DNA of 64,000 bases from Nemopilema nomurai (taxonomy: Eukaryota; Cnidaria; Scyphozoa; Rhizostomeae; Rhizostomatidae), in the NCBI GenBank assembly GCA_003864495.1, contig PEDN01001376.1:62001-126000 (forward strand), written 5' to 3'. Every line of letters begins with the position of its first letter. Position 1 is the first letter of the stretch. The position numbers were made by a program, and so were the translations under genes. Positions 48,801 to 57,451 of the stretch are shown here, piece by piece. The notes beneath the pieces are model-generated. The model saw nothing but the letters and a program-made list of their open reading frames with translations, was not told the origin of the DNA and ran no database searches.

Positions 48801-51800
48801 TATGCAGCATTGTATTTCCTGGATTTCATAAGAAGCTTCTTCCTATACAAGAGTAGTCACTCTTCTCTACAAAAGATTTCCCAACACTCTTTTTAATACA
48901 AAATACGTTTCATTTCTAGATATTTTCTGTCGCCTCAATACTGACAGAGAAAGTCACGGGTCGGTTATTTTCACGCACTCTCTAGGAATTATCCTAAGAA
49001 ATACTGTTGCTTATGAAAAAATGAAATGCGGCCTCAGCCTTTATAATCTATGAATAACGAAAATAAAGATTCTTGAAATTTTTAGGGATCTTAAAAACCT
49101 TCACATTCATTGAGAGAACGTAGCCACTCATTGTCGATAAACAATATAAAATAAAAACATGGATTGTTCTGAACAAAGTAGTTAAACATGCGAATTAAGA
49201 AGACAGATCTGAATCAACCAAAAATCATTAGAGGACGTACATGGAGAGTCGAACTGCAATCAATTCCAGCTGGTCCAGATCTTGTCCCTGCTGGGTTGCA
49301 CTGGCACCTCTGGCAATTCGGAAAGCCATAAAAGCCAGGCTGGCACTTGTTACACTGACGCCCTTGAAACTGGGCCCGGCAACTACATTTTCCATCAGTC
49401 GAGCGGCAGGAGCTACCGTATGAGCCAATAGAGTCACAATTGCACGACAGGCATGCTGGGTACCCATAATACCCTGTAACACATTGATCGCACTTGGCAC
49501 CACGGAAATTTGGAAGGCATGTGCATTTGCCGGTAACCTTGTCACAGGGTGTGGAGGCGGAGCCAGTGGAAGAACAGTCGCATGCTAGAAGTTGGAAAAT
49601 ATTACGGGGAATTAGGCTTTTATAGAAATTGGCTGTCTTAAACTTTCAAATAAGAGTTCTATGGAATGAAGACGGATCACATATGATATCGAGTATCATG
49701 TTCATGTGCCTAATACTAAATTATCGTTGAAAATCATTTCTTGCTCAAGATAATTAGTGTTTCCTCGTTAAGCCGCTATTACTACAAGTAAATGCAGCAC
49801 ATGGAAACAGGTCTTATCAACAAATTACAAGCCCTAGATAAGATTACCGACACAAATGAGATGACATTATGAATGATTGCATAAAGGGCCTAACGTCTTT
49901 GTGATAGGACACCGGGTTTGCTACCTATGGCGGCTGGCTCAACTGAACTAGATACGCTGCTCGATATCTTGACACAAAACAACACAATGCAAGAGACAGC
50001 GCTTTTTAGTTCTAGGAATTGAAACTAGGCCATACGCCTGCAGGTTGGGTATCCATAGTAACCATCAGCACACTGGTCGCACTTCAGTCCGGAGTAGTTT
50101 TCCTTGCAACGGCAAACCCCGGAGCCAGCGGAACATATTGTTGCCAAGGTCTTGCTGGCGTCACACTCACATCCTTAAATTAAGATCAAATGCAACACAA
50201 TAACTGCAAAGTCCACTCATTGCAAGGAGCTATTTGTAGGTCAATACTCGTCTTGGATCAATGGAAAAGTTATCAAACTATCCTTAAACCAATAGCTTTT
50301 CATAATAGCTTAAAATATTCCGACAAATTTATCATTAAGTAAGAGTACAACATTTCATCTTTTTGCAGTGGCAGTATTAAATGTTTGAATGCCGACTAAA
50401 GGCAATAAAATGTTTTGGTATATACAAAACTTCATGACTGCAAGAACCATGGGTTAAGCATACTAATATAGCATTTTAAATATACAGTACACTTAATATT
50501 TAGAAAACTTATAATTAGTATGCTAAACATAAATTATATATGCTAACACATATTATCCTAAATATTTAGCAAAATAATAGATATTACAGTAAAACAATGT
50601 TAACACTGTTTCTCGCAATCGTGAAGTATTGAAAAAAGATCAATTCAAACTGTCCTGTGAGCTATTCAATCAGTATATAGGTTAAGCAAACAGAATGAAC
50701 GTACGTTTGCAGAATGGAAAGTTGTAATAACCAATCAGGCACTGATCGCATGCTCTGCTTCCATAGCCTTCTTTACACTCGCATTGGCCAGTTCGAGAGT
50801 CACAGAAATCATTGAGTGCTCCATACTGAACAAGGCAATTGCAACCTGAAAAATTCAAAGAACCGGCATCAATATTACCAAGTGTTCTTAGCTACAAACA
50901 TTTCAAACAGTAGTTTTCAAGGCATTTTCATCAATCATTAACAAACATGGCACTATAACGATATGCAGTATACTAAATAATGTAAAAGTGAACTTCATCT
51001 GGTAAAGTATTTTTCCTAATTTGGTAATCAAAATATCATTGGAGATATAGCATTTCATTGACCTAATAGTCAAACGACAAAGTTTAAAAGGGTAATGTTC
51101 AGGAAGATATGAGCAGCACCACCACTGAAATGAGGTGAAATTATTTCATAACCTGGCCTCTTCGTTGAAGCGAGCGATCGCTGATGCAAACATGATTACG
51201 CGATCTTTTAATCACTGCCGAAAAGCCGCAAATAGGGTGGTATTTTACTTCAAATACCTCGTTTCAAAGCTTCTTATTTTCGTTATTTGTTATGGAACAA
51301 AGAAACCAAACCAAACAATGAAATTTGAACAGAAATATATCATTTAACGATACAATAACATTGGCAAAGAAATACTGCAATACATAAACAAGAAAATAAA
51401 ACATACGACGACATGCAGGATAACCATAGTAGTTGATGTCACATTTGCTGCAGAATTTGCCAGTGAAGCCTGGCTTGCATCTACAATTTCCAGATGCATC
51501 TGGTGCACAAGAGCCTTCAACGGAGCCCTCTCTGTCACAAATGCAACCTATTGCAAAACAGATAACATAGTGATTTAAACAACATATATACCCAGAATTT
51601 TTACTAGCACATTTTTTCTCTGGGAACAAACGCAACGAGCTAACATTCTGCAACTTCCAATGGGTTCGCCACTCTCAAAGCTCTTCTACTTTGTTCTAAC
51701 CTTGAAATAACTGCAAATTTAAAGGGGTGTGAAGTTGCCAAAGATCCATCTTTTGGCTAGCATCTTTTGAAAAACATGTTCATTAAACAGAAAACAGGTA

Positions 51801-54800
51801 ATCCCTGGACAGGAAAAACAATTCGTACATAATTAAAGCCAATCTAATTAGAACAAGCTACTGCCAGAACTTAAGAAAATGACAAAAATCTGGCTTCAAT
51901 AATCTTTGACTGACAGCTTGAATGTGCTGAAATGTAGAACATACTTTCACAGACTGGATAGTTGAAAAATCCTTTGTTGCATCTGTCACATCTTTTTCCA
52001 GTGTAGTTGGGTCTGCAGTTACACTGGCCATCACCATCTGCACAATTTCCAGTGGATGTCTTTAAACTACAGTTGCATGCTAAAAAGTAAAAACAGCATC
52101 ATGATATTCAGTATTGATGTGTTAGTTAGTGAGAAAGTTGCTTAAGAAGTACATTATACCATACAAGACAACGAATATAAATTACTTCTCAACCAACTAA
52201 ATGTTTTGCCATCTAAAGTGGACTCAATAGATGAACTAGGTATCAAGTAAAATTGTCTTATAACAACTGTTCAATAATCAGGCCATGCTGGAAATGGCGT
52301 GCGTTAGTATGCCCACACCATGGCACACGCCTTCCATTGCTCAGAAGTGCAGTTTATTACAACCCTCAAATCTGAACACTGCATCCTACAGTGATAAATA
52401 CTGCCCAATATTGTTTCTTTAACATACTCCAAAATTCAAGGAACAGCTCTAATTACGAAATTGTTTCTATTTGACAGGAAGTTTCGAGAATGTTTTAATT
52501 TGCTAAAGTAGGATATTGCCATTTTGATAACGCAAATTACGACTAGCTTGAACTTTGTGAGACAATTACTGTTGTATGCTGATTTTCAGTACCGTGCGGT
52601 TAAAAACGGTCAGTTTTGACGGGTGGTCATTTTCCCTCAATTTTGACGGATTGATGAACCCATTCACGTGATCAGTCAAAACTGACATCAATTTTTCCTT
52701 CATTTGACGATGGTGGCGGCACAGATGGTGTTTTAGCTACAGCTGTGGTGTCAAAACGGAAAAAAGGAACTGCAAAATGAAAGGAAAAATGTGGGTTCAA
52801 AGACGGTCACAGATTTGAAAATTCTTTTTTATTCCGTTGCGATCTTTGTATAAACTGGCTGTAACACCCCATGAACTTGATTTTTCGTCCCGAACGATGA
52901 TTACATTTGTTCGATGGGCGTTGCTTTGCAAACCCTTGTCTTTGGAAAATAGATTCTCAGAATTAACGTCTGCATCGCTTTCAAGAAAGGGACTGACAGC
53001 ATAAACTGATTGCCAAACAGTATGTCAGCTTTTAGCTATTTACATGATAGCACACGCAGATCCAACAGTGTTATGAGGGGGTCAAATGATTTCACTCAAC
53101 ATCTACCTTATTGCTAATTTTGTCCTCTTTACTCTTTAATATGTTCGATTTGATGTAAAGATTGAAGTAGCCTTGTCTTATGTTCTCTTATGGTAAAGTT
53201 ATGTAGTCAACTCTATAAACAGCTTTTTGTACTATCAAGTACTTTGGTGCAATTGCGCACCATTGCACGCCTTGGCACGATGTGATGAGTACTTACGTCT
53301 GCAGGCATCTCTCGATGTTATTGGCACTCCAGCCGGTCTGTAGTAATATGGCTTACACTTTTCACAGTTAATGCCATATGTATTATGCTGACAGCCCTCA
53401 CAAACACCACCACCTTCCTTTTTGCCATGTATGTCCAAGCTCAACTTTCTCTCGGCTACTTCTTCACTGTATAGACACTTGTTACTGTGTCCATGACAAT
53501 TGCACCCTAAACAAAAGATCAACAAAATATTTTTACACAAAACAAATACTCTAGCCTAAAAAACAATGGGGAATACTGATTCCTAGAAGAAACAGTTATA
53601 TACACCAGATATTAATTGCCAATGTCAAACTTCATTTCCAAATATATAGTAGCACCCTTGTGGAAAGAATTTTTCTTCTGTCAGCATTTGCCTTATACAA
53701 TTATAAATAAAAATATCTCATTATATAAGCCAAAACAGAAGACACAAAAACTGCCTTGGCTATGGTGAAATCTCCAATGTTGGCTTTGGAGATCCATCTC
53801 TCATTTCATTGGGTCAATTGATTCCAACCAAGAGTGGTTCGATACAATTGGGTAGCACCCTTGTGGAAAGAATTTTCCTCCTGTCAGCATTTGCCTTATA
53901 CAAGTATAAATAAAAATATCTGCACATTTCAAAATTTGCAAAGGATATTTGAACAGAGAGAGATTTAAATAAAATATATAACATATCATTAAGGAACAAT
54001 TACACTTACTTTCACAAGCAAAATCAACAGATCCTTGTCGAGGCCTCCATTTTTTCTGGACATAGCCAGGACAGCACTTGTCACAACGTGCACCACAAGT
54101 ATTATGTTGGCAATCACACTTGTAATTGTTTGAGTCTTCATCAATTCTAACACATCTCTCAGCAAAGCCATTGCACATACATCTGCCACCAATGGATATT
54201 TCCTTTATTGAGTAGTAGTACTGTAAGAGAAAGGTTCAAGTAAGTTCTTTCTGACAGAAATGTCTCTATAATGTCAGAAAAGTCTCTAGATGCACCCTAG
54301 GCATAAGGGTTAAGTAGGAGTAATATCTTTCAAAGATATATCATATGCACAAAACACTGTATCTTTTAAGTGTCAATGAGCTGGATGTAATATCTCTCTG
54401 GTTTATGAGATGTCATTGAGAAGGCTTTCAGCATCAATTTGCCACAAAAGACTAAAACCAACATAAGGATAACCTGCCGTGCATATCCTTGCAAATTGAT
54501 CAATTCTCCATCAGCAAACATGTGTTTTAAAATCTGCCTTCAACTTTTATATGTATATATATTTCAATATAACATATATATATATATATGAATATATCCT
54601 GTTTTACAATATTCCATCTGGACTTTATATTCCTGATCTACATAGCCTCTAAAACTTAAAGCCTGGTTCAGAAAATACATGTGATTGGACTTGATCAATT
54701 TCAACTTACCCTCCTGGTGACGGTTGGATCTTGGAGGGACAACGGCATGAGATCACCAAGTAGAGTTTTCACTTTCATGAACTGCAACCTGATATGAGTG

Positions 54801-57451
54801 GCAGTTGTCCATTCCTACAACACAAAAAGGGAACATAATATCAATGCAGAGATCTCAATTGGGATACTCTTCAATAGAAGTACCACTTTCAAATTGATCC
54901 TTATTGATATTGCAAAGACAGCAACCTGTTTACAGAAAGTTTAATGATAGGTACCTGAAGTGCTGGACTGAATGAGAAGTTTGATGCTCCTGGTCTGTCA
55001 TTAACAAGAGAGATGTGGATCTATAAGAAAAGAAAATTCAGCATTACAAGTGAATTTCTTTTAAGAATGTATTTCATTGGCCTTTATACAATCATGACAA
55101 AATATGTAGTCCAAAATCTAAACTGCAAGCTTTCTGAATCTCTGGACAATAAAAAGCAGATTCATACCAGGAGTTAATGCTATGTCGTTCTATATGTTAT
55201 TCATATAAAGGTTGATCCAAATTTTGTGCTTGAAAGCTTAGAGTGTTTAGTTATACAAGGAGAGTTTGTGCAAACAAGCAGAGTAGAGTGTCATCTAGGT
55301 CTAGTTTTTCACCTATAAATATGGTACTTAATCTGTGAATTAAAACCTACATGAAACTGTGTCTTGTGAATGAAAACTCATTTATAGCAAAACTTACAAC
55401 AAAAACATTAAAGTAAAATTTGAGTAAAATTATCATTTGTAAACAAACCTCTCCATCTTCAAATGGAGGAACTTGTGAATATTCCAACTTGCAAAGGACT
55501 GTGTCATCTCTGGTCAGAGGCAACAGATGTGACGTTTTATGATAAGTCAAACATTCATTTGGTGTTGATGCAAAGTAGTACCATGGTGTGAAAGTTCTGC
55601 CACCATCTTTAGACCTCATGAGAGACCAAACGCCAGGCCTTGGTGAGTTGGCTGCTTTAATGATGATGTATGCAATGTGATAAACCTGCACCAAAAAGTT
55701 TTCAATTAATGGAATATGTAAGCGATGGCGTCACAAAGGTCTTTTTCAGCTTAAGATATTCCAGCTAAATTTGCTACAAATGGGCTCAGATATGGTCACA
55801 TAAGTAAAGGACCATTTCTCATCAAAATTATCTTGTTTGATTCTGGTTCATAACTCAAGTATTGGCAAACTGGAAATATCTTGTAGATCAAATTTTGAAT
55901 ATCTACTTGATTTCACCATGGAGGCTGTAATATTTTTTGGAGGTTTCAATTCACCTCTTTTGCGTAAATCGCATCTAAGATGCTAGCATACTATCTGCAT
56001 TCCAAATCCAGTTTCATCGCAACAAAAGACATCTAGAGCCTGTTAGGGAAGGGTGCAAGTCAAGAACTGAATGAAGTATTGCAAACAGAAATCAGTATGT
56101 ACAAACAATGAGAAGAGGGTCTGCTCTCATAAATGATCTAACGCCTGGTTTACGAGCTTATGTAAAATATATATGATAATTATCGCTAAAAATATGAATT
56201 GAAGTTCCTAGATTCCCAATAGTAAATATAAAGGGGGCTAAATTAGTCAGGGAGACGTTTTGAAAAATACTTCAATCTCGGGGTCGAATGGTGTGGGGGA
56301 CGGAAAGGAAGAAATAAGTAGATAAAATATTTGGGCAGATAACTTCGAAAATTTGATGTCATGCACTTTCTCATTACACAAGTCGGTGTTCTTTCTGCTT
56401 CCGCGGGTACGGGCGAGTGCCTTGAGGCTTTGTCGGGAAGGAAAGCGGGAACAACACCCAGGACAACCTCGCCATACTGTGAACATTTCAGTTTATGAGC
56501 CATTGTTTTGAGCAGTGGCAAGGGAGTGTGGACATTGTTGAACAATGGCGTGTTCCGGAATGGAAATCCGATTTCGCTTGGCGTGACCACAAAAATTCCG
56601 CGGATCAAAGAGCCATGGAAGTGATTCGGGAGAAAGGAGGAGATAATTTCCTCCGACTTCCATCGAAATTTAACTTTCTTGTAGCCATGGCTCACTATAT
56701 ATACTAAGAGATGCACGCTTGGCTACATGAGAATCGACACATTTTGATTTAATGAACAATTTCATTACTCTACTACCATGTTCAGAGTGAGTAACCGGGG
56801 TCGCAACAGAAAAAAATCTTGCTTGTGGCTACAAAATATTTTCCAGTTCATTTAAACACCAAAAAGGTGTTGTTTAATCACTCAACATTGCGTTTTTGCT
56901 GGAAAAATTCTGAGGCTGAAGAAATGAGGCACCAAACTTTGGCAAGCTATCGCACAAACGACCGTGACAATCCATTAACAATGGTCACACAAATTACAAG
57001 AAGCTTCGGAACTTTATTCTAACAGTGATTTTGGTTCTCTTTTAGTGCAGAAAAGCGACCGATAATGGCTCAACCAGAACACCATAAAAGACATTGCAAA
57101 CAAGAAGTTTCTTACCTGTCCAAGATCGATAGTGATGTTGACCTTCTCAAATTGCAAGCCCCTCGAAAGCGAAGGGGACTGCCACCATTTTTCTGTTCCA
57201 TCGTTTGCGTATCGAATACTGTGATTTCCAGGATAGCAGTAATCACAATACTGTCCTTTTATGGCCACTCTTCCTGGAGCTTCTGCTATCTTGCAAAACA
57301 GCTCTTTTCCATCGTCTGGGCCTAAATCTTCACCACATGTCGAGGTAGCAGTTACAGGCTTTCCCCTGGCAATATCAAAATATGGGGGCTGCAAAACTTG
57401 ACAGACAGCCCTCTGAACACATAAAACTGCTAAAATCGCTAAAATTCGCAT
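18821..57451 (-). CDS. Laminin subunit alpha, 49 coding exons, 3,840 residues
   Basis: Secreted basement-membrane chain. Exons, 5' to 3': 57451-57116, 55685-55449, 55020-54955, 54814-54710, 54220-54010, 53506-53297, 52079-51945, 51547-51407, 50845-50705, 50173-50036, 49584-49241, 48719-48461, 48035-47779, 47260-47146, 46792-46620, 45891-45634, 45107-44953, 44155-43822, 43528-43262, 42801-42474, 41767-41424, 40934-40798, 40133-39974, 39576-39469, 38294-37886, 37402-37142, 36922-36696, 36247-36067, 35124-34869, 34483-34227, 33633-33448, 32561-32209, 31824-31708, 31601-31305, 30916-30697, 30588-30503, 30158-29596, 29284-29050, 28581-28124, 27930-27786, 27167-27021, 26567-26416, 25824-25660, 25248-24391, 23791-23443, 22927-22774, 20962-20835, 20490-20268, 18957-18821. 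All introns are GT-AG and adjoining phases agree; the sum is 11,523 nt, divisible by three. Length is close to Drosophila LanA and human LAMA5 (about 3,700). One in-frame TGA at 24905-24903 lies in the exon 44 repeat. The ATG was chosen because a signal peptide ([18 protein letters not shown]) follows. Confidence 0.93.
19190..19240 (+). ncRNA. Hammerhead-ribozyme-core-like motif (Penelope-type repeat remnant)
   Basis: In the last laminin intron, on the plus strand, 19198-19227 contains CTGAAGA, a perfect five-base stem GACTC/GAGTC with a six-base loop, then GAAAC. These are the conserved boxes and stem II of a hammerhead ribozyme, as found in Penelope-like retroelements. GTC at about 19238 could be the cleavage triplet. 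Stems I and III are weak by eye, so activity is uncertain. Confidence 0.4.
19351..19408 (+). repeat. Dispersed repeat fragment (copy at 23223-23279)
   Basis: ttgtcgattgcaacatggac with the following tttgtctttgtccttgtcat recurs at 23223-23279 with about ten changes. Both copies are on the plus strand in laminin introns. This copy lies about 125 bases after the hammerhead-like motif, so it may belong to the same retroelement family. Confidence 0.5.
21699..21965. mobile_element. hAT-type MITE nested in the Harbinger element
   Basis: 267 bp with inverted ends CAaAGGCGCCGAC / CAtAGGCGCCGAC (one mismatch). It is flanked by 8-bp direct repeats gatgttat (21691-21698) and gatgttgt (21966-21973), again one mismatch. 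An 8-bp duplication and C-A ends fit the hAT superfamily. G-rich subterminal blocks (cccagggggggct) occur near both ends. Its position inside the Harbinger element dates it as the younger insertion. Confidence 0.85.
22114..22545 (+). CDS. Hypothetical 143-residue protein carried by the Harbinger element
   Basis: The frame starts ATG (gaaATGG). The product is highly charged: Ser/Asp/Glu-rich start ([18 protein letters not shown]), then a Lys-rich basic stretch ([14 protein letters not shown]) resembling a nuclear localisation signal, and no Cys/His cluster or catalytic motif. Harbinger elements often encode a second DNA-binding protein; this could be a remnant of one, but no Myb/SANT motif is visible. 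Confidence 0.4.
   Translation: MESTLNFNSTKSRKRHFIGNDESSEDINFSSDEESDGREHEYGDFYEPGRPNHSSIINSSSDADAVRAMNSVLSKVKKVSKTKKRKSNNPGIIKCNTRKPSADKKPGNENCSIQESNMIENSQDHSNFLFAIHNHLMHLLGAL
23223..23279 (+). repeat. Second copy of dispersed repeat fragment
   Basis: Matches 19351-19408 (ttgtcgattacaacatggac and the following gtc-rich stretch) in the intron between laminin exons 45 and 46. No target duplication recognised. Confidence 0.5.
23985..24312. repeat. Intronic minisatellite (gacattgacaatgatgat family)
   Basis: Variable units of about 18-30 bases built from gctga(c/a)attgacaat(a/g)atgat fill most of the intron between laminin exons 44 and 45. Open frames through it on both strands reflect the low-complexity period and are not genes. 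Confidence 0.85.
24391..25248 (-). other. Laminin alpha exon 44: Thr-rich LG3-LG4 linker with 18-bp repeat
   Basis: 858 nt in one exon. It opens [20 protein letters not shown], then becomes Thr/Pro-rich ([17 protein letters not shown]), then a tandem (TTTMEP)n, then [15 protein letters not shown] and the first LG4 strand. The composition suggests an O-glycosylated, extended spacer. As assembled, the repeat shifts frame eight times. Read without splicing, the opening frame meets TGA at 24905-24903 (codon 3340), which would remove LG4-5. The entry and exit frames are the same, so the total exon length is in phase. A Thr-rich linker at this place is also known in Drosophila LanA. Confidence 0.8.
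24533..24960. repeat. 18-bp minisatellite inside laminin exon 44
   Basis: Unit on the plus strand: ccatggtggtggttggtt; on the coding strand it encodes Thr-Thr-Thr-Met-Glu-Pro. There are about 23 units. Fifteen are exactly 18 bp; eight are shorter (16, 17, 17, 16, 14, 17, 16, 16 bp), losing 15 bases in total. A second, diverged version with tagtagttgg occupies the 5' side of the coding strand. Confidence 0.95.
25785..26205 (-). repeat. Decayed tandem duplicates of the laminin exon 43 boundary
   Basis: The sequence covering the acceptor and first codons of exon 43 (minus strand, 25835 to 25780) recurs twice upstream in the same intron, at about 26020-25960 and 26200-26135, spaced about 175-180 bases. 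Shared pieces include gtcgatg, agcagaaggtgacc and the ctgttttt tract. The duplicates have in-frame stops and damaged acceptors, so they are fossils rather than alternative exons. Confidence 0.7.
26742..26815 (+). repeat. G-rich 12-bp tandem repeat
   Basis: Units of gggacggggtta (earlier units gggacggggggtca), about five copies, in the intron between exons 41 and 42. The plus strand has many G-runs and could form a G-quadruplex; on the laminin transcript the complementary C-rich strand is present. Confidence 0.8.
29596..35124 (-). other. Laminin alpha exons 29-37: coiled-coil region with non-helical insert
   Basis: Residues about 2045-2660 are long amphipathic helices rich in Ala, Lys, Glu, Asn and N-glycosylation sequons (for example [53 protein letters not shown]). 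These would form the three-chain coiled coil with beta and gamma subunits. Exon 30 (34483-34227) interrupts it: it contains RGD (34473-34465), a Cys, a Thr/Ala/Pro-rich stretch and RNRR (34254-34243). Confidence 0.85.
33961..34045. repeat. 24-bp tandem repeat in laminin intron 30
   Basis: Three and a half units of aggggtgtgtggccgccact plus caag. No coding significance. Confidence 0.85.
34869..38294 (-). other. Laminin alpha exons 25-29: LEc EGF-like modules
   Basis: Residues about 1755-2045 hold further laminin EGF modules: [67 protein letters not shown]. The last module ends in [16 protein letters not shown], the usual junction between the short arm and the coiled coil, where the cysteine pair normally bonds the three chains. 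The exon 28/29 intron holds the 19-bp minisatellite at 35499-36035. Confidence 0.9.
35499..36035. repeat. 19-bp minisatellite in laminin intron 28
   Basis: About 27 units of gaaataggtgagtatacaa with point variants. All three minus-strand frames are open, giving artificial [16 protein letters not shown] peptides. The right edge lies about 30 bases from the exon 28 donor. On the plus strand every unit contains AGGTGAGTAT, a near-ideal 5' splice site. Confidence 0.9.
40556..40622. repeat. 19-bp triplet repeat (aagtttgttttcatgtgat)
   Basis: Three tandem units with a degenerate fourth upstream, in the intron between exons 22 and 23. Each holds CATGTGA, an E-box-like site; a true CACGTG lies nearby at about 40646. 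A regulatory role is only a guess. Confidence 0.7.
41786..41968. repeat. 21-bp minisatellite in laminin intron 20
   Basis: About nine units of agagagtgattggcaggcc (21 bp with a variable dinucleotide), directly next to the exon 21 acceptor (exon begins at 41767). The plus-strand frame RVIGRPE is an artefact of the period. Confidence 0.9.
42474..48035 (-). other. Laminin alpha exons 13-20: domain IVb-like globular region
   Basis: After one EGF-like module ([11 protein letters not shown] through CNKPKTGYY), residues about 810-1355 are not EGF-like. The segment starts [19 protein letters not shown] and contains repeated beta-rich stretches such as [26 protein letters not shown] and [14 protein letters not shown]. 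It ends with [18 protein letters not shown] just before the EGF module [15 protein letters not shown]. The position corresponds to the large domain IVb of alpha3/alpha5 and insect alpha chains, which differs from the standard laminin B fold. Assignment is by position and general pattern, not by motif. Confidence 0.7.
48461..54220 (-). other. Laminin alpha exons 5-12: LEa EGF-like tandem
   Basis: Residues about 258-774 form a run of laminin-type EGF modules with the eight-cysteine pattern (CxCxGxxxxC then CxCxxxTxGxxCdxCxxGyy). Exons 6 to 10 are phase 1-1 with lengths divisible by three; exons 7-10 (135-141 nt) each encode one module. Exon 11 carries several modules, and the tandem ends in exon 12 ([18 protein letters not shown]). 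In the family this is a stiff rod. Confidence 0.9.
53649..53925. repeat. Direct duplication of about 76 bp in laminin intron 5
   Basis: gtagcacccttgtggaaaga and the following 55 bases at 53649-53725 recur at 53851-53925 with a few substitutions. Spacing is about 202 bases. Not coding. Confidence 0.8.
54010..57451 (-). other. Laminin alpha exons 1-5: signal peptide and LN domain
   Basis: Residues 1-18 are a signal peptide. Residues about 20-255 form the laminin N-terminal (LN) polymerisation domain: [40 protein letters not shown] and [10 protein letters not shown], then [20 protein letters not shown], and finally [16 protein letters not shown], which leads into the first EGF-like module. In the family this domain joins chains into a network. 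Intron 1 (57115-55686) is 1.4 kb and contains a locally GC-richer stretch (about 56350-56650) open on both strands; I do not recognise it. Confidence 0.9.
54548..54597. repeat. TA-rich microsatellite
   Basis: Interrupted (TA)n run in laminin intron 4. A shorter run lies at about 32701-32716. Confidence 0.85.
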
